DNA of 14,738 nt from NCBI GenBank assembly GCA_945291235.1, contig CALYQY010000059.1, positions 1 to 14,738 on the forward strand, given 5' to 3'. The DNA is from an uncultured Gilliamella sp. Lineage in GTDB: Bacteria > Pseudomonadota > Gammaproteobacteria > Enterobacterales > Enterobacteriaceae. How positions within the stretch are numbered: the first letter of the stretch is position 1; every line of letters begins with the position of its first letter. The notes below the pieces were generated by a model that did not search any database, was not told where the DNA came from, and was given only the letters and a program-made list of their open reading frames with translations. Positions 1 to 8,691 of this stretch are shown here, piece after piece. A program made the translations under genes and the position numbers.

Positions 1-58
1 ATTAGCCTAGAGGAATGATTGTCCACGACAGAACCCGGCTTATCGGTTAATTTCAATT
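1..58 (+). ncRNA. rnpB: RNase P RNA, 3' end (partial)
   Basis: The first bases match the 3' end of bacterial class A RNase P RNA as known from E. coli. Visible are a 'GCCTAGAGGAATGATTGTCC' stretch at 5-24, the near-universal block ACAGAACCCGGCTTATCGG at about 28-46 (the 3' strand of helix P4 and flanking conserved bases), and GGTTAATTTC at 45-54, which corresponds to the 3' strand of closing helix P1 (GGTCAGTTTC in E. coli). By that alignment the mature 3' end lies near 58. This RNA is the catalytic subunit that trims 5' leaders from pre-tRNAs. The 5' part lies outside the window. The T-rich run at 56-69 could help termination, but I see no hairpin beyond P1. The end overlaps the stop codon of the convergent DedA gene. 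Confidence 0.9.
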
Positions 59-757
59 TTCTTCTTTTTGATTCTCAATTTCAGCGACATGCACTTGTTT
101 CTTTTTGTTTAACCAACGTTTTAACGCCAGCCAAATAGAGAAGATCAAACCTAAAAGCAATAACAATACAGGAATTAACATTAAAAGTGACATGATCTGC
201 TTCTCATAGGTTTTAAAAATCGGCGACAAACCGAATAGATAACCTAAAGTCACAATCAAGAAAATCCATAATGTTGCACTAATCCAATTATAAATATGAA
301 ATTTTCTACTATGTAGATTGGATAATCCAGCCATCATCGGTAATAATGTTCGTACAAAAGCAACAAATCGACCGATAAACAACGCTTGTAATCCATATTT
401 ATGGAATAAAACTTCGGATTTACGGTGATATTTTTCAGGCAGGTGTTCCATCCAACCTTTTACAATTTTGGTATTACCAAGCCAAAGCCCTTGTAAATAA
501 CCTAACCAAGTTCCCAGGGCTGCTGCTGCAATTAAGATGACATTGATTAACCCGAAATGGAAAACATCAAGACTAATTAGCACACCAGTTAAAAAGAGCA
601 AGCTGTCACCCGGTAAAAAAGCTGCCGGTAAGACGCCATTTTCTAACAATATGATGACAAATAACATACCATATAATGTCCATAAGACATTAGGGTTTGA
701 TAGTGTTGCAACATCCATATTAATAAAAGCTTGATAAAGAGTAATGATTGTTTCCAT
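53..757 (-). CDS. DedA family membrane protein, YqjA/YghB type
   Basis: This 234-residue integral membrane protein belongs to the DedA (SNARE-associated/VTT) family. It resembles E. coli YqjA and YghB (about 220 aa) along its whole length, starting from the first methionine, so that start is preferred. Family-typical pieces are LENGVLPAAFLPGDSLL at about 38-54 and GRFVAFVRTLLP at about 129-140. Acidic residues E39 and D51 and arginines R130 and R136 fall at the positions I recall as functionally required in YqjA. Several hydrophobic segments follow, including a long one near 190-212, and the tail is basic and glutamate-rich. Members of the family support membrane potential and pH homeostasis, and some relatives transport undecaprenyl phosphate. 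The exact substrate here is unknown. The gene starts 26 bases after tldD and is probably cotranscribed. YqjA and YghB are too alike to choose between by eye. Confidence 0.9.
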   Translation of the reverse strand: METIITLYQAFINMDVATLSNPNVLWTLYGMLFVIILLENGVLPAAFLPGDSLLFLTGVLISLDVFHFGLINVILIAAAALGTWLGYLQGLWLGNTKIVKGWMEHLPEKYHRKSEVLFHKYGLQALFIGRFVAFVRTLLPMMAGLSNLHSRKFHIYNWISATLWIFLIVTLGYLFGLSPIFKTYEKQIMSLLMLIPVLLLLLGLIFSIWLALKRWLNKKKQVHVAEIENQKEEN

Positions 758-783
758 CTATTTTAAAATCCTATTCATCTAAG

Positions 784-2244
784 TTATTGGTGATTAATAG
801 TACCACCTACAGTTAAATTATTCACTTTCAATGTTGGTTGCCCAACACCTACCGGTACACTCTGCCCTGCTTTACCACAAGCACCCACACCAGAATCTAA
901 TTCAAGATTATTCCCGACCATTGATATTTGTTGCATGGTTTCGATACCGGAACCAATTAATGTTGCCCCTTTTACCGGCGTCGTTATTTTGCCTTTTTCG
1001 ATTAAATATGCTTCTGATGTGGAGAAAACAAATTTACCAGAGGTTATATCAACTTGACCGCCAGCAAAATTTGGTGCATATAAACCATAATCAACACTAC
1101 TGATAATTTCATCGAACGTTGAATTGCCTGATAACATATAGGTATTCGTCATTCGAGGCATCGGAAGACAATCATAGCTTTCACGGCGTCCATTACCTGT
1201 AGATTGAGTATTCATCAATTTTGCATTGAGTTTATCAAACATATAGCCTTTTAAAATGCCATTTTCTATAAGTACTGTTTTTTGACTTGGCGTTCCTTCG
1301 TCATCAATAGAAAGTGAACCGCGTCGATTTTCCATTGTACCGTCATCCACTATAGTACAAAGTTCTGAAGTGACTTTTTCACCTATTTTTCCTGAAAATA
1401 CAGAGCTATTTTTACGATTAAAGTCACCTTCTAAGCCATGCCCCACCGCTTCATGTAATAAGACACCTGGCCAACCTGCGCCAAGAACAACTGGCATTGT
1501 TCCTGCTGGTGCTGGTTTAGCAGATAGTGAAACTAATGCTTGGCGTACGGCTTCACGTGTGTAGCTATCGGCAATGCTTTCCCCTGTTTTAGGGTGAATA
1601 GTTAAAAAGTAGTCATAACCAAAACGACCACCACCACCACTACTACCACGTTCACGCTTGCCATCTTGCTCGACAAGAACAGAAACGGATAATCTGACTA
1701 ATGGTCTGATATCGGCACAATAAGTCCCATCAGTAGCCGCAATAAGGATATCTTCATAACTGCCAGTCAAACTCGCCGAGACTTCTGTAACTCGTGAATC
1801 AAGCGCACGTGCTAACTGATCGACTTGCCTTAATAAGGCTATCTTTTGATCTTGATAAAAGCCATTAATTGGATTAATTGACGGATATTTTAAGCTATTT
1901 TCCAATGTTTTAAGGGGAGTAATTTTAATTGGCGTTTGTAAAGTTGTAATGGAATTTGCCGCCAAGACACTCTGCTCTAAGCGATTTAAAGCAAGTTGAT
2001 CGGTATAGGCAAACCCTGTTTTTTCGCCAATGATAGCTCTAACCCCCACACCTTGATCACGATGATAAGATGCATTTTTGATAATACCATCTTCGATTGC
2101 CCAACTTTCATAAAAGCCCGATAAAAAGTACAAATCGCCATAATCAATTTTTCTTGAACCTAACATATCCAATAAACGCATAATATCTGAATGATTTAGG
2201 TTATTTGGACAAAGTAGTCGTTCACTTACTTCAGTTACAATCAT
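784..2244 (-). CDS. tldD: metalloprotease subunit TldD
   Basis: The 486-residue product matches E. coli TldD (481 aa) from end to end. TldD pairs with TldE (PmbA) to form a cytoplasmic zinc protease that cleaves unfolded or modified peptides. In E. coli it is needed for microcin B17 maturation and CcdA antitoxin turnover. The metal-binding motif [11 protein letters not shown] is visible, with H264, E265 and H269, followed by GRRESY and PRMTNTY in the second half. The C-terminal end has the family's [19 protein letters not shown]. The start ATG at 2244 has AAGGA about 7 bases upstream. The gene follows rng after 94 bases, in the E. coli order but without the intervening yhdP. No tldE gene is in this window. 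Confidence 0.96.
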   Translation of the reverse strand: MIVTEVSERLLCPNNLNHSDIMRLLDMLGSRKIDYGDLYFLSGFYESWAIEDGIIKNASYHRDQGVGVRAIIGEKTGFAYTDQLALNRLEQSVLAANSITTLQTPIKITPLKTLENSLKYPSINPINGFYQDQKIALLRQVDQLARALDSRVTEVSASLTGSYEDILIAATDGTYCADIRPLVRLSVSVLVEQDGKRERGSSGGGGRFGYDYFLTIHPKTGESIADSYTREAVRQALVSLSAKPAPAGTMPVVLGAGWPGVLLHEAVGHGLEGDFNRKNSSVFSGKIGEKVTSELCTIVDDGTMENRRGSLSIDDEGTPSQKTVLIENGILKGYMFDKLNAKLMNTQSTGNGRRESYDCLPMPRMTNTYMLSGNSTFDEIISSVDYGLYAPNFAGGQVDITSGKFVFSTSEAYLIEKGKITTPVKGATLIGSGIETMQQISMVGNNLELDSGVGACGKAGQSVPVGVGQPTLKVNNLTVGGTINHQ

Positions 2245-2265
2245 AGATTCCTTAATTAATATTTC

Positions 2266-2287
2266 AACTTTAATAATTTTTAAAGTT
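2266..2287. repeat. AT-rich inverted repeat upstream of tldD
   Basis: AACTTTAA (2266-2273) and TTAAAGTT (2280-2287) are perfect inverted copies separated by six bases. The palindrome sits 22 bases before the tldD start in the 94-base rng-tldD gap. It could be an operator-like site or a weak hairpin in the mRNA. There is no GC in the stem apart from one pair, so it is not a good intrinsic terminator, and such palindromes also arise by chance in DNA this AT-rich. Confidence 0.3.
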
Positions 2288-2338
2288 CACTTGTTATCAA
2301 TATATTGTTAATTTTTCATATCTCAAGGCTTTGAAGCT

Positions 2339-3814
2339 TTACATTAATACCACATCATATTGTTCTTGAATATAAAGCGGTTCAACTTTGACTTCAACAC
2401 GTTTACCAACAAACACTTTCACTTCTGCTAAAGCATGTGATTCATCATTATTTAAAGCATTGGCAACCGCTGCAGACGCATAAACCAATAAGTATTCAGA
2501 ACGATGTGCTTTATGAACACGGACAATTTCACGCAATATTTCATTGCATATGGTTTCTACGGATTTGACGATACCGCGACCTTTACAGGCTGGACACTCT
2601 TCACATAAAATGTGCCCCAAACTTTCACGAGTACGTTTACGCGTCATTTCCACTAAGCCTAAAGTCGAAAATGAATTTACGGTCGTTCTTGCTCTATCTT
2701 TGGCTAAAAAATCTTGTAGTGATTGGAGCACTCGTTCTCGATGGACATCTTCTTGCATATCGATAAAATCGATAATAATAATACCACCTAAATTACGTAA
2801 TCGTAATTGACGCGCAATAGCAATAGTTGCTTCGATATTCGTATTAAAAATTGTCTCTTCAAGATTGCGATGCCCAACAAATGCGCCTGTATTAATATCA
2901 ATTGTCGTCATGGCTTCGGTTTGATCGATAATTAAATAACCACCTGATTTTAATTTAACTTTACGATCCAGTGCTCGTTGAATTTCGTTTTCTGTATCAT
3001 AGAGATCAAATATTGGCGCACTACCTCGATAGTGCGTTAGCTTATCAGTAACTTCAGGCATGAATTCTTGCGTAAATTCAACTAATAGATCATACGTTAA
3101 TTTTGAATCAACCAAAATGCGCTCAATAGGATCGCCAACAAAATCACGTAATACACGCTGAGAAAGTTGTAGTTCTCCGTAAACCAGATTTTTACTGATT
3201 GGCCTAGCCATACGCTCTTGTATTTTTGACCACAGTCGTTTTAGAAAATTAGCATCTTGTTCTAATTCATGCGCACTTGCACCTTCAGCTGCCGTACGAA
3301 CAATAAAACCACCTTGATCGGTAACATACTGTTCAACAATTTTTTTAAGTCTATCTCGTTCTTCTTCACTTTCAATACGTTGAGAAGTCGCCACGTGAGC
3401 TGAGTTTGGACCGGGCATTAATACTAAATAACGAGAAGGCAATGTAATATCTGTAGTTAACCTTGCCCCTTTTGTTCCCAACGGATCTTTAACGACTTGT
3501 ACCATCAAGTCTTGTCCTTGGCGAACAAGTTCAGAAATATCTTTAACTTGAAATTGCTCTTGCTCAGTATCCGATACACATTCCGTATGAGGCATAATGT
3601 CTGAAGCATGTAAAAAGGCTGCTTTTTCAAGACCAATATCAACAAATGCTGCTTGCATGCCAGGTAAAATGCGGATCACTTTACCTTTGTAGATATTTCC
3701 AACAATACCACGCCGAGATTCACGATCGACATGAATTTCTTGTAATACACCATCTTCAATATAAGCGACACGAGTTTCAGAAGGTGTTACGTTCATTAAT
3801 AGTTCAACTGACAT
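2339..3814 (-). CDS. rng: ribonuclease G
   Basis: The 491-residue product matches E. coli RNase G (CafA, 489 aa), an endoribonuclease related to the N-terminal half of RNase E. It matures the 5' end of 16S rRNA and cuts some mRNAs. An S1-like region (about 35-125) contains RRGIVGNIYKGKV and MQAAFVDIG. The catalytic domain has TTIDINTG with D306 and IIIIDFIDM with D349, matching the two metal-binding aspartates of the family. The zinc-link cysteines are C407 and C410 in CPACKGRG. No RNase E-type scaffold tail is present, which separates RNase G from RNase E. The start has AGGA about 8 bases upstream. It lies 27 bases after mreD; in E. coli a maf-family gene sits between them. Cotranscription with mreCD is likely. 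Confidence 0.96.
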   Translation of the reverse strand: MSVELLMNVTPSETRVAYIEDGVLQEIHVDRESRRGIVGNIYKGKVIRILPGMQAAFVDIGLEKAAFLHASDIMPHTECVSDTEQEQFQVKDISELVRQGQDLMVQVVKDPLGTKGARLTTDITLPSRYLVLMPGPNSAHVATSQRIESEEERDRLKKIVEQYVTDQGGFIVRTAAEGASAHELEQDANFLKRLWSKIQERMARPISKNLVYGELQLSQRVLRDFVGDPIERILVDSKLTYDLLVEFTQEFMPEVTDKLTHYRGSAPIFDLYDTENEIQRALDRKVKLKSGGYLIIDQTEAMTTIDINTGAFVGHRNLEETIFNTNIEATIAIARQLRLRNLGGIIIIDFIDMQEDVHRERVLQSLQDFLAKDRARTTVNSFSTLGLVEMTRKRTRESLGHILCEECPACKGRGIVKSVETICNEILREIVRVHKAHRSEYLLVYASAAVANALNNDESHALAEVKVFVGKRVEVKVEPLYIQEQYDVVLM

Positions 3815-3841
3815 AAAGATTCCTGTTAAATAGATCGCTAA

Positions 3842-4327
3842 TTAATTGATCGCAAAGCTCCGTCTCACTAGTCGTAAAAATAGGTAAATTACTATCCATA
3901 ATACTCCGTCAACAAAACTTGATAGTAAATTTAATGGGGACATTGTTATAGTATGGTAAATACTGACCTGAAATAAAAACATCAATAAATTATAACAAAT
4001 TGATATGCCAAAAATAATAAAGCATTGTTGCCATAATGCTAAATTACGTATCAACTGGTATTTAAAAATCAGTAAATAAGCAATAATAGAAAAAATAAAT
4101 GCATGGATACCGATTATCGTGCCGGAAAAGAGATCCATAATAATGCCTAGAATAAATGCTGTCCCTATACCAACACGATGCGGAAGCGCAATTAACCAAT
4201 AAGCTAAGAAGAGCATTAGCACATGTGGCTTGTATATATTATAAGATGGCGTCCAAGGTATAATTTGTAAACATAAACCTAAAAATAACGTTATCCAAAT
4301 AACCAGTATTCCTCTAGGGTTTTTCAT
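3842..4327 (-). CDS. mreD: rod shape-determining membrane protein MreD
   Basis: This 161-residue, highly hydrophobic protein is the length of E. coli MreD (162 aa). It has several membrane spans, beginning with ILVIWITLFLGLCLQIIPW near the N-terminus and ending with a basic tail (LRLVRRSF). MreD is an inner-membrane part of the elongasome and acts with MreC and the RodA/PBP2 peptidoglycan synthase. MreD sequences diverge strongly, so the identification rests on hydrophobicity, length, the FSGTIIGIHAF segment and position directly after mreC. The ATG at 4327 has AAGGAG 6 bases upstream, and this ribosome binding site lies inside the end of mreC. The 14-base overlap with mreC implies translational coupling. 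Confidence 0.93.
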   Translation of the reverse strand: MKNPRGILVIWITLFLGLCLQIIPWTPSYNIYKPHVLMLFLAYWLIALPHRVGIGTAFILGIIMDLFSGTIIGIHAFIFSIIAYLLIFKYQLIRNLALWQQCFIIFGISICYNLLMFLFQVSIYHTITMSPLNLLSSFVDGVLWIVIYLFLRLVRRSFAIN

Positions 4328-5156
4328 GTTGTTCTCCTTGATCGCCCCATAATAGTAATAGATAACGTAGTCGTTTTAAATCAGCAGTCGGAGTAGCTGA
4401 AATAATGGGTGATGAATCACTGATATCAATTTTAACTGAACTTACTACCGCAACAGGATAGCCTTCTGGAAATCGACCATCTAGCCCCGATGTGACAAGA
4501 ACATCACCAACTTTAATATCAACATTATTCGGTAAAAAATCGAGTGTTAAATCATTATTACATCCATTACCGACAGCAACCATAGCAATATCATTTCTTT
4601 GCACTTGAACAGGTATGGCATGTTGAAAATCACAAACTAAAATAGCTCGACTCGTGTTTTGAGCTGTCTCATAAATCTGTCCAACAATACCTTTTTCATC
4701 AATCACAGGTTGCCCAACATATACTCCTTCATGTTGCCCTTTATTGATAACGATCTGATAAGCGTAAGGATTAGTATCAGCTAATAAAACTTGAGCAGCC
4801 ATTTTATGCTCTTCATGCCATAAAGGTGCTTTCAATAATTCCCGTAATCGATTATTTTCGTGTCTTAAATGTGCAAGTAGTAGCAGATCAGCTTTTTTAT
4901 TTAATAATTCTTCAGATAATCTTTCGTTTTCATTGACTAATTCTTCTCTGGATTTCGACATTTCATAGAGTGAATCATACGATGCTGCCGGTGAATTAGA
5001 AATGTAATAAAGTGGCGAAATAATAGTATCAAGATAATATCGAATTTCTTTAAATGGACGATAATTAACATCAAAAACTATTAAAATTAAAGCAAGTGCC
5101 ATAGAAATAAATAGTTGCACACTAAGCGGTGAACGATTAGAAAAAAGTAATTTCAT
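4314..5156 (-). CDS. mreC: rod shape-determining protein MreC
   Basis: This 280-residue bitopic membrane protein has one N-terminal membrane span at about residues 13-29, a periplasmic coiled-coil segment at about 66-110 (rich in E, L, R and K), and a beta-domain with the conserved run VGDVLVTSGLDGRFPEGYPV at about 216-235. It matches E. coli MreC closely up to LRYLLLLWG, then ends within ten residues. E. coli MreC (367 aa) continues with a long proline- and alanine-rich tail that is absent here. MreC binds PBP2 and activates the elongation synthase. It follows mreB after 142 bases and overlaps mreD by 14 bases. The upstream ribosome binding site (AGGTAAG) is weak and rather distant. Confidence 0.96.
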   Translation of the reverse strand: MKLLFSNRSPLSVQLFISMALALILIVFDVNYRPFKEIRYYLDTIISPLYYISNSPAASYDSLYEMSKSREELVNENERLSEELLNKKADLLLLAHLRHENNRLRELLKAPLWHEEHKMAAQVLLADTNPYAYQIVINKGQHEGVYVGQPVIDEKGIVGQIYETAQNTSRAILVCDFQHAIPVQVQRNDIAMVAVGNGCNNDLTLDFLPNNVDIKVGDVLVTSGLDGRFPEGYPVAVVSSVKIDISDSSPIISATPTADLKRLRYLLLLWGDQGEQHEKP

Positions 5157-5210
5157 TGTTCAATACTTACCTGTTATATACTTAAGCGCTATTGATACAA
5201 AGATGTGACT

Positions 5211-5229
5211 CCGTCGACAATGTCGACGG
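5211..5229. repeat. GC-rich palindrome in the mreB-mreC gap
   Basis: CCGTCGAC (5211-5218) and GTCGACGG (5222-5229) form a perfect 8-bp stem with a 3-base loop, about 70 bases after the mreB stop and 55 bases before the mreC start. On the - strand it is followed by AGTCACATC, not a U-run, so it is at best a partial terminator or an mRNA-stabilising hairpin. It could set the ratio of mreB to mreCD. The palindrome and its ATAAG flank closely resemble the hairpin after accC at 8652-8676. Confidence 0.6.
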
Positions 5230-5298
5230 ATAAGAAAGTATGATATTGAATAATTTACCACTTTATTGCACTAAATGAAATGGTAACTAAGACAAATC

Positions 5299-6372
<1,074 letters not shown>

Positions 6373-6409
6373 TTAAGTATATTTAGAGTTTGAAGCAAGC
6401 TAATTATAA

Positions 6410-6437
6410 AATATAATTTTCTTGTAAAATCGGTCAA
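6410..6437 (-). promoter_or_regulatory. predicted sigma-70 promoter for mreB
   Basis: On the - strand, TTGACC (6437-6432; 5 of 6 consensus bases) and TATATT (6415-6410) are separated by 16 bases. Transcription would start near 6403, about 60 bases before the mreB ATG. The region is AT-rich, so chance -10 boxes are common. The good -35 box is what makes this one credible. Confidence 0.5.
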
Positions 6438-6565
6438 AATAATATCTTATTTAGTCTGTCAATTCCATAGCAAGCCTCAATAATAATTGAGTTATAATAT
6501 TGTATCGCAATTATAAAATAATACCTAGAAAATAGTATAGCAATAGATTGTAAAGGAGATATATA

Positions 6566-6604
6566 ATGACAAATTATATTTTACAGTGTATCCTGCGGCG
6601 TTAA
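6566..6604 (+). CDS. predicted 12-residue leader peptide upstream of accB
   Basis: A short ORF encodes MTNYILQCILRR. It is preceded by AAAGGAG (6552-6558) with a 7-base spacer, the best ribosome binding site in the whole mreB-accB spacer and clearly better than accB's own weak CGGTG. It ends 101 bases before accB. The last codons are CTG CGG CGT then TAA; CGG is usually a rare arginine codon in AT-rich genomes. The final codons lie in the 5' arm of a hairpin (6597-6619), the arrangement expected of a translated attenuator leader. Translation is inferred from the site alone, and a chance ORF of this length is possible. I recognise no family for it. Confidence 0.4.
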   Translation: MTNYILQCILRR

Positions 6605-6619
6605 TGTTGAGTTACTGCC
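6597..6619 (+). promoter_or_regulatory. hairpin overlapping the leader ORF stop codon
   Basis: GGCGTTAA (6597-6604) can pair with TTACTGCC (6612-6619) around a 7-base loop: three Watson-Crick pairs, one G-U, one mismatch and three A-U pairs. The 5' arm is the end of the 12-codon leader ORF including its TAA, so a ribosome finishing or stalling there would melt it. Function is inferred. Confidence 0.3.
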
Positions 6620-6630
6620 TTATTATCACG

Positions 6631-6648
6631 TTAAAAGATTTCTTTTAA
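6631..6648. repeat. palindrome in the accB leader
   Basis: TTAAAAGA (6631-6638) and TCTTTTAA (6641-6648) are perfect inverted copies two bases apart, which in RNA gives a 7-bp stem with a 4-base loop. It lies 58 bases before accB. It could be a protein-binding site or an mRNA hairpin. It is AT-rich and chance is a real alternative. Confidence 0.3.
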
Positions 6649-6705
6649 GATATTAAGGATGCATTAATTAATTGTTACTTATATCAAATAAACACGGTGT
6701 AATTC

Positions 6706-7170
6706 ATGGATATACGCAAAATTAAAAAATTAATTGAGTTAGTTGAAGAGTCAGGAATTTCAGAACTTGAAATCTCTGAAGGTGAAGAATCAGTACGTAT
6801 TAGCCGTTCAGTGGCAACAACAAGCTATTCTGCGCCTGTACAAAATATTCAAATTCCTCAAGCTGCTCCTGTTGTAGTAACATCAGCTTCTTCTAATGGA
6901 GAAGTGGCTAATGAAGTCGAGCCTGTTGCTGTTTCTGGAACAACAATAAAATCCCCAATGGTTGGTACTTTTTATCGTACACCTAGCCCTGAATCAAAAG
7001 CGTTTGTTGAAGTTGGGCAAACAGTGAATGTGGGCGATGTACTTTGCATTGTCGAAGCGATGAAAATGATGAATCAAATTGAATCAGAAAAAGCTGGGAC
7101 TATTAAAGCTATTTTAGTTGAAAATGGTCAACCCGTTGAATTTGATCAACCATTATTCATTATTGAATAA
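6706..7170 (+). CDS. accB: acetyl-CoA carboxylase biotin carboxyl carrier protein
   Basis: The 154-residue product matches E. coli AccB (BCCP, 156 aa) in both conserved parts. These are the N-terminal helix region [17 protein letters not shown], used for assembly with biotin carboxylase, and the C-terminal biotinyl domain at about 78-154. A proline-, alanine- and valine-rich linker joins them. The biotinylation motif EAMKMMN places the modified lysine at K120. The 'thumb' of gammaproteobacterial BCCPs is visible as [14 protein letters not shown]. The protein carries carboxybiotin between AccC and the AccAD carboxyltransferase in the first step of fatty acid synthesis. It is followed by accC after 41 bases, an operon arrangement shared with E. 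coli. Its own ribosome binding site is weak, so leader structure may matter. Confidence 0.97.
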   Translation: MDIRKIKKLIELVEESGISELEISEGEESVRISRSVATTSYSAPVQNIQIPQAAPVVVTSASSNGEVANEVEPVAVSGTTIKSPMVGTFYRTPSPESKAFVEVGQTVNVGDVLCIVEAMKMMNQIESEKAGTIKAILVENGQPVEFDQPLFIIE

Positions 7171-7211
7171 TCAGAATTTATTAATTAATTTTTACGATTA
7201 AGAGATTGAAT

Positions 7212-8558
7212 ATGCTTGATAAAATTCTTATTGCTAATCGCGGTGAAATTGCGCTACGTATATTACGTGCATGTAAAGAACTTGGCATTAAAACTGTTGC
7301 TGTTCATTCTTTGGCAGATAAAGATTTAAAACATGTCTTACTTGCAGATGAAACTGTCTGTATCGGTCCTGCAGCGTCTGCCAAAAGCTATCTTAATATA
7401 CCGGCATTAATTTCAGCGGCCGAAGTTACCGGTGCAGCTGCGATTCATCCTGGATATGGATTCTTATCAGAAAATGCTGATTTTGCAGAGCAAGTTGAAC
7501 GTTCTGGTTTTATTTTTGTCGGTCCAAAACCAGACACGATTCGTTTAATGGGTGATAAAGTATCTGCGATTGAAGCCATGAAAAAAGCAGGTGTGCCTTG
7601 TGTACCTGGTTCTGATGGTCCATTGAGCAATAATATTGATACAAATAAACAGATAGCCAAAAAAATAGGTTATCCCGTCATTATTAAAGCTTCAGGTGGC
7701 GGTGGTGGTCGTGGTATGCGTATTGTTCGTGATGAAAAAGATCTAGAACAATCCATTAAAATGACCAAATTAGAAGCCAAAACTGCCTTCAATAATGATA
7801 TGGTTTATATGGAAAAATTCCTTGAAAATCCACGTCATATTGAAATACAAGTGCTTTCTGATGGTCAAGGTAATGCAGTTTATTTAGGTGAGCGCGATTG
7901 TTCAATGCAAAGACGTCACCAAAAAGTGGTAGAAGAAGCTCCTGCTGTTGGTATTACGCCTAAAATGCGTAAATTTATCGGGGAACGTTGCGTTAATGCT
8001 TGTATTGAGATTGGTTATCGTGGCGCAGGTACATTTGAGTTTTTATTTGAAGATGGCGAGTTTTACTTCATTGAAATGAACACGCGTATTCAAGTAGAAC
8101 ATCCTGTAACTGAAATGATAACTGGCGTTGATTTGATTCGAGAACAAATTTTAATTGCCGCTGGCAAACCACTTTCAATCAAACAGAGTGATATTCATAT
8201 TAAAGGTCACGCGATTGAGTGTAGAATTAACGCAGAAGATCCAAAAACATTTATGCCATCACCGGGTAAAATTACTCGTTTTCATGCGCCGGGTGGGTTT
8301 GGTATTCGTTGGGAATCTCATATCTACGCTGGTTATACCGTACCACCATATTATGATTCAATGATTGGTAAATTAATTGCCTATGGTGAAACTCGTGAAG
8401 TGGCGATCGCTCGTATGAAAAATGCGTTAGCTGAACTCGTTATCGATGGTATCAAAACCAATATTGATCTTCACATTGAAATTATGAATGATAAAAACTT
8501 CCAAAAAGGTGGAACAAATATCCATTACTTAGAGAAAAAACTAGGTATTTATGAGTAG
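7212..8558 (+). CDS. accC: acetyl-CoA carboxylase biotin carboxylase subunit
   Basis: The 448-residue product matches E. coli AccC (449 aa) throughout. It uses ATP and bicarbonate to carboxylate the biotin on AccB. The order is an N-terminal domain ([16 protein letters not shown]), the ATP-grasp domain with the glycine-rich loop SGGGGGRGM at 161-169, then the C-terminal domain. Catalytic and binding residues fall at the same numbers as in the E. coli enzyme: K116, K159, H209, E276, E288, R292 and E296. The ATG at 7212 is chosen over an in-frame TTG two codons earlier because it gives the family N-terminus MLDKI. Only AGAG is seen as a ribosome binding site. An intrinsic terminator follows at 8657-8686. 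Confidence 0.98.
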   Translation: MLDKILIANRGEIALRILRACKELGIKTVAVHSLADKDLKHVLLADETVCIGPAASAKSYLNIPALISAAEVTGAAAIHPGYGFLSENADFAEQVERSGFIFVGPKPDTIRLMGDKVSAIEAMKKAGVPCVPGSDGPLSNNIDTNKQIAKKIGYPVIIKASGGGGGRGMRIVRDEKDLEQSIKMTKLEAKTAFNNDMVYMEKFLENPRHIEIQVLSDGQGNAVYLGERDCSMQRRHQKVVEEAPAVGITPKMRKFIGERCVNACIEIGYRGAGTFEFLFEDGEFYFIEMNTRIQVEHPVTEMITGVDLIREQILIAAGKPLSIKQSDIHIKGHAIECRINAEDPKTFMPSPGKITRFHAPGGFGIRWESHIYAGYTVPPYYDSMIGKLIAYGETREVAIARMKNALAELVIDGIKTNIDLHIEIMNDKNFQKGGTNIHYLEKKLGIYE

Positions 8559-8651
8559 TCCATTAATGTCTAATCTCGACAATAATATTGTTATTTTAGC
8601 GTGTTAATTGCTTGATTTGTCAAATCATTAACATAAAACTTAACGGTTCTA

Positions 8652-8686
8652 CTTATCCGCCGACTTATGTCGGCGGTGTTATTTTT
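8652..8686 (+). terminator. intrinsic terminator of accBC
   Basis: CCGCCGAC (8657-8664) and GTCGGCGG (8669-8676) form a perfect 8-bp GC-rich stem with a TTAT loop, followed by TGTTATTTTT to 8686. This is a good Rho-independent terminator for accC. On the opposite strand, towards which yadH reads, there is no U-run after the stem. The stem plus the flanking CTTAT (8652-8656) resembles the palindrome between mreB and mreC. Confidence 0.85.
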
Positions 8687-8691
8687 ACTGC

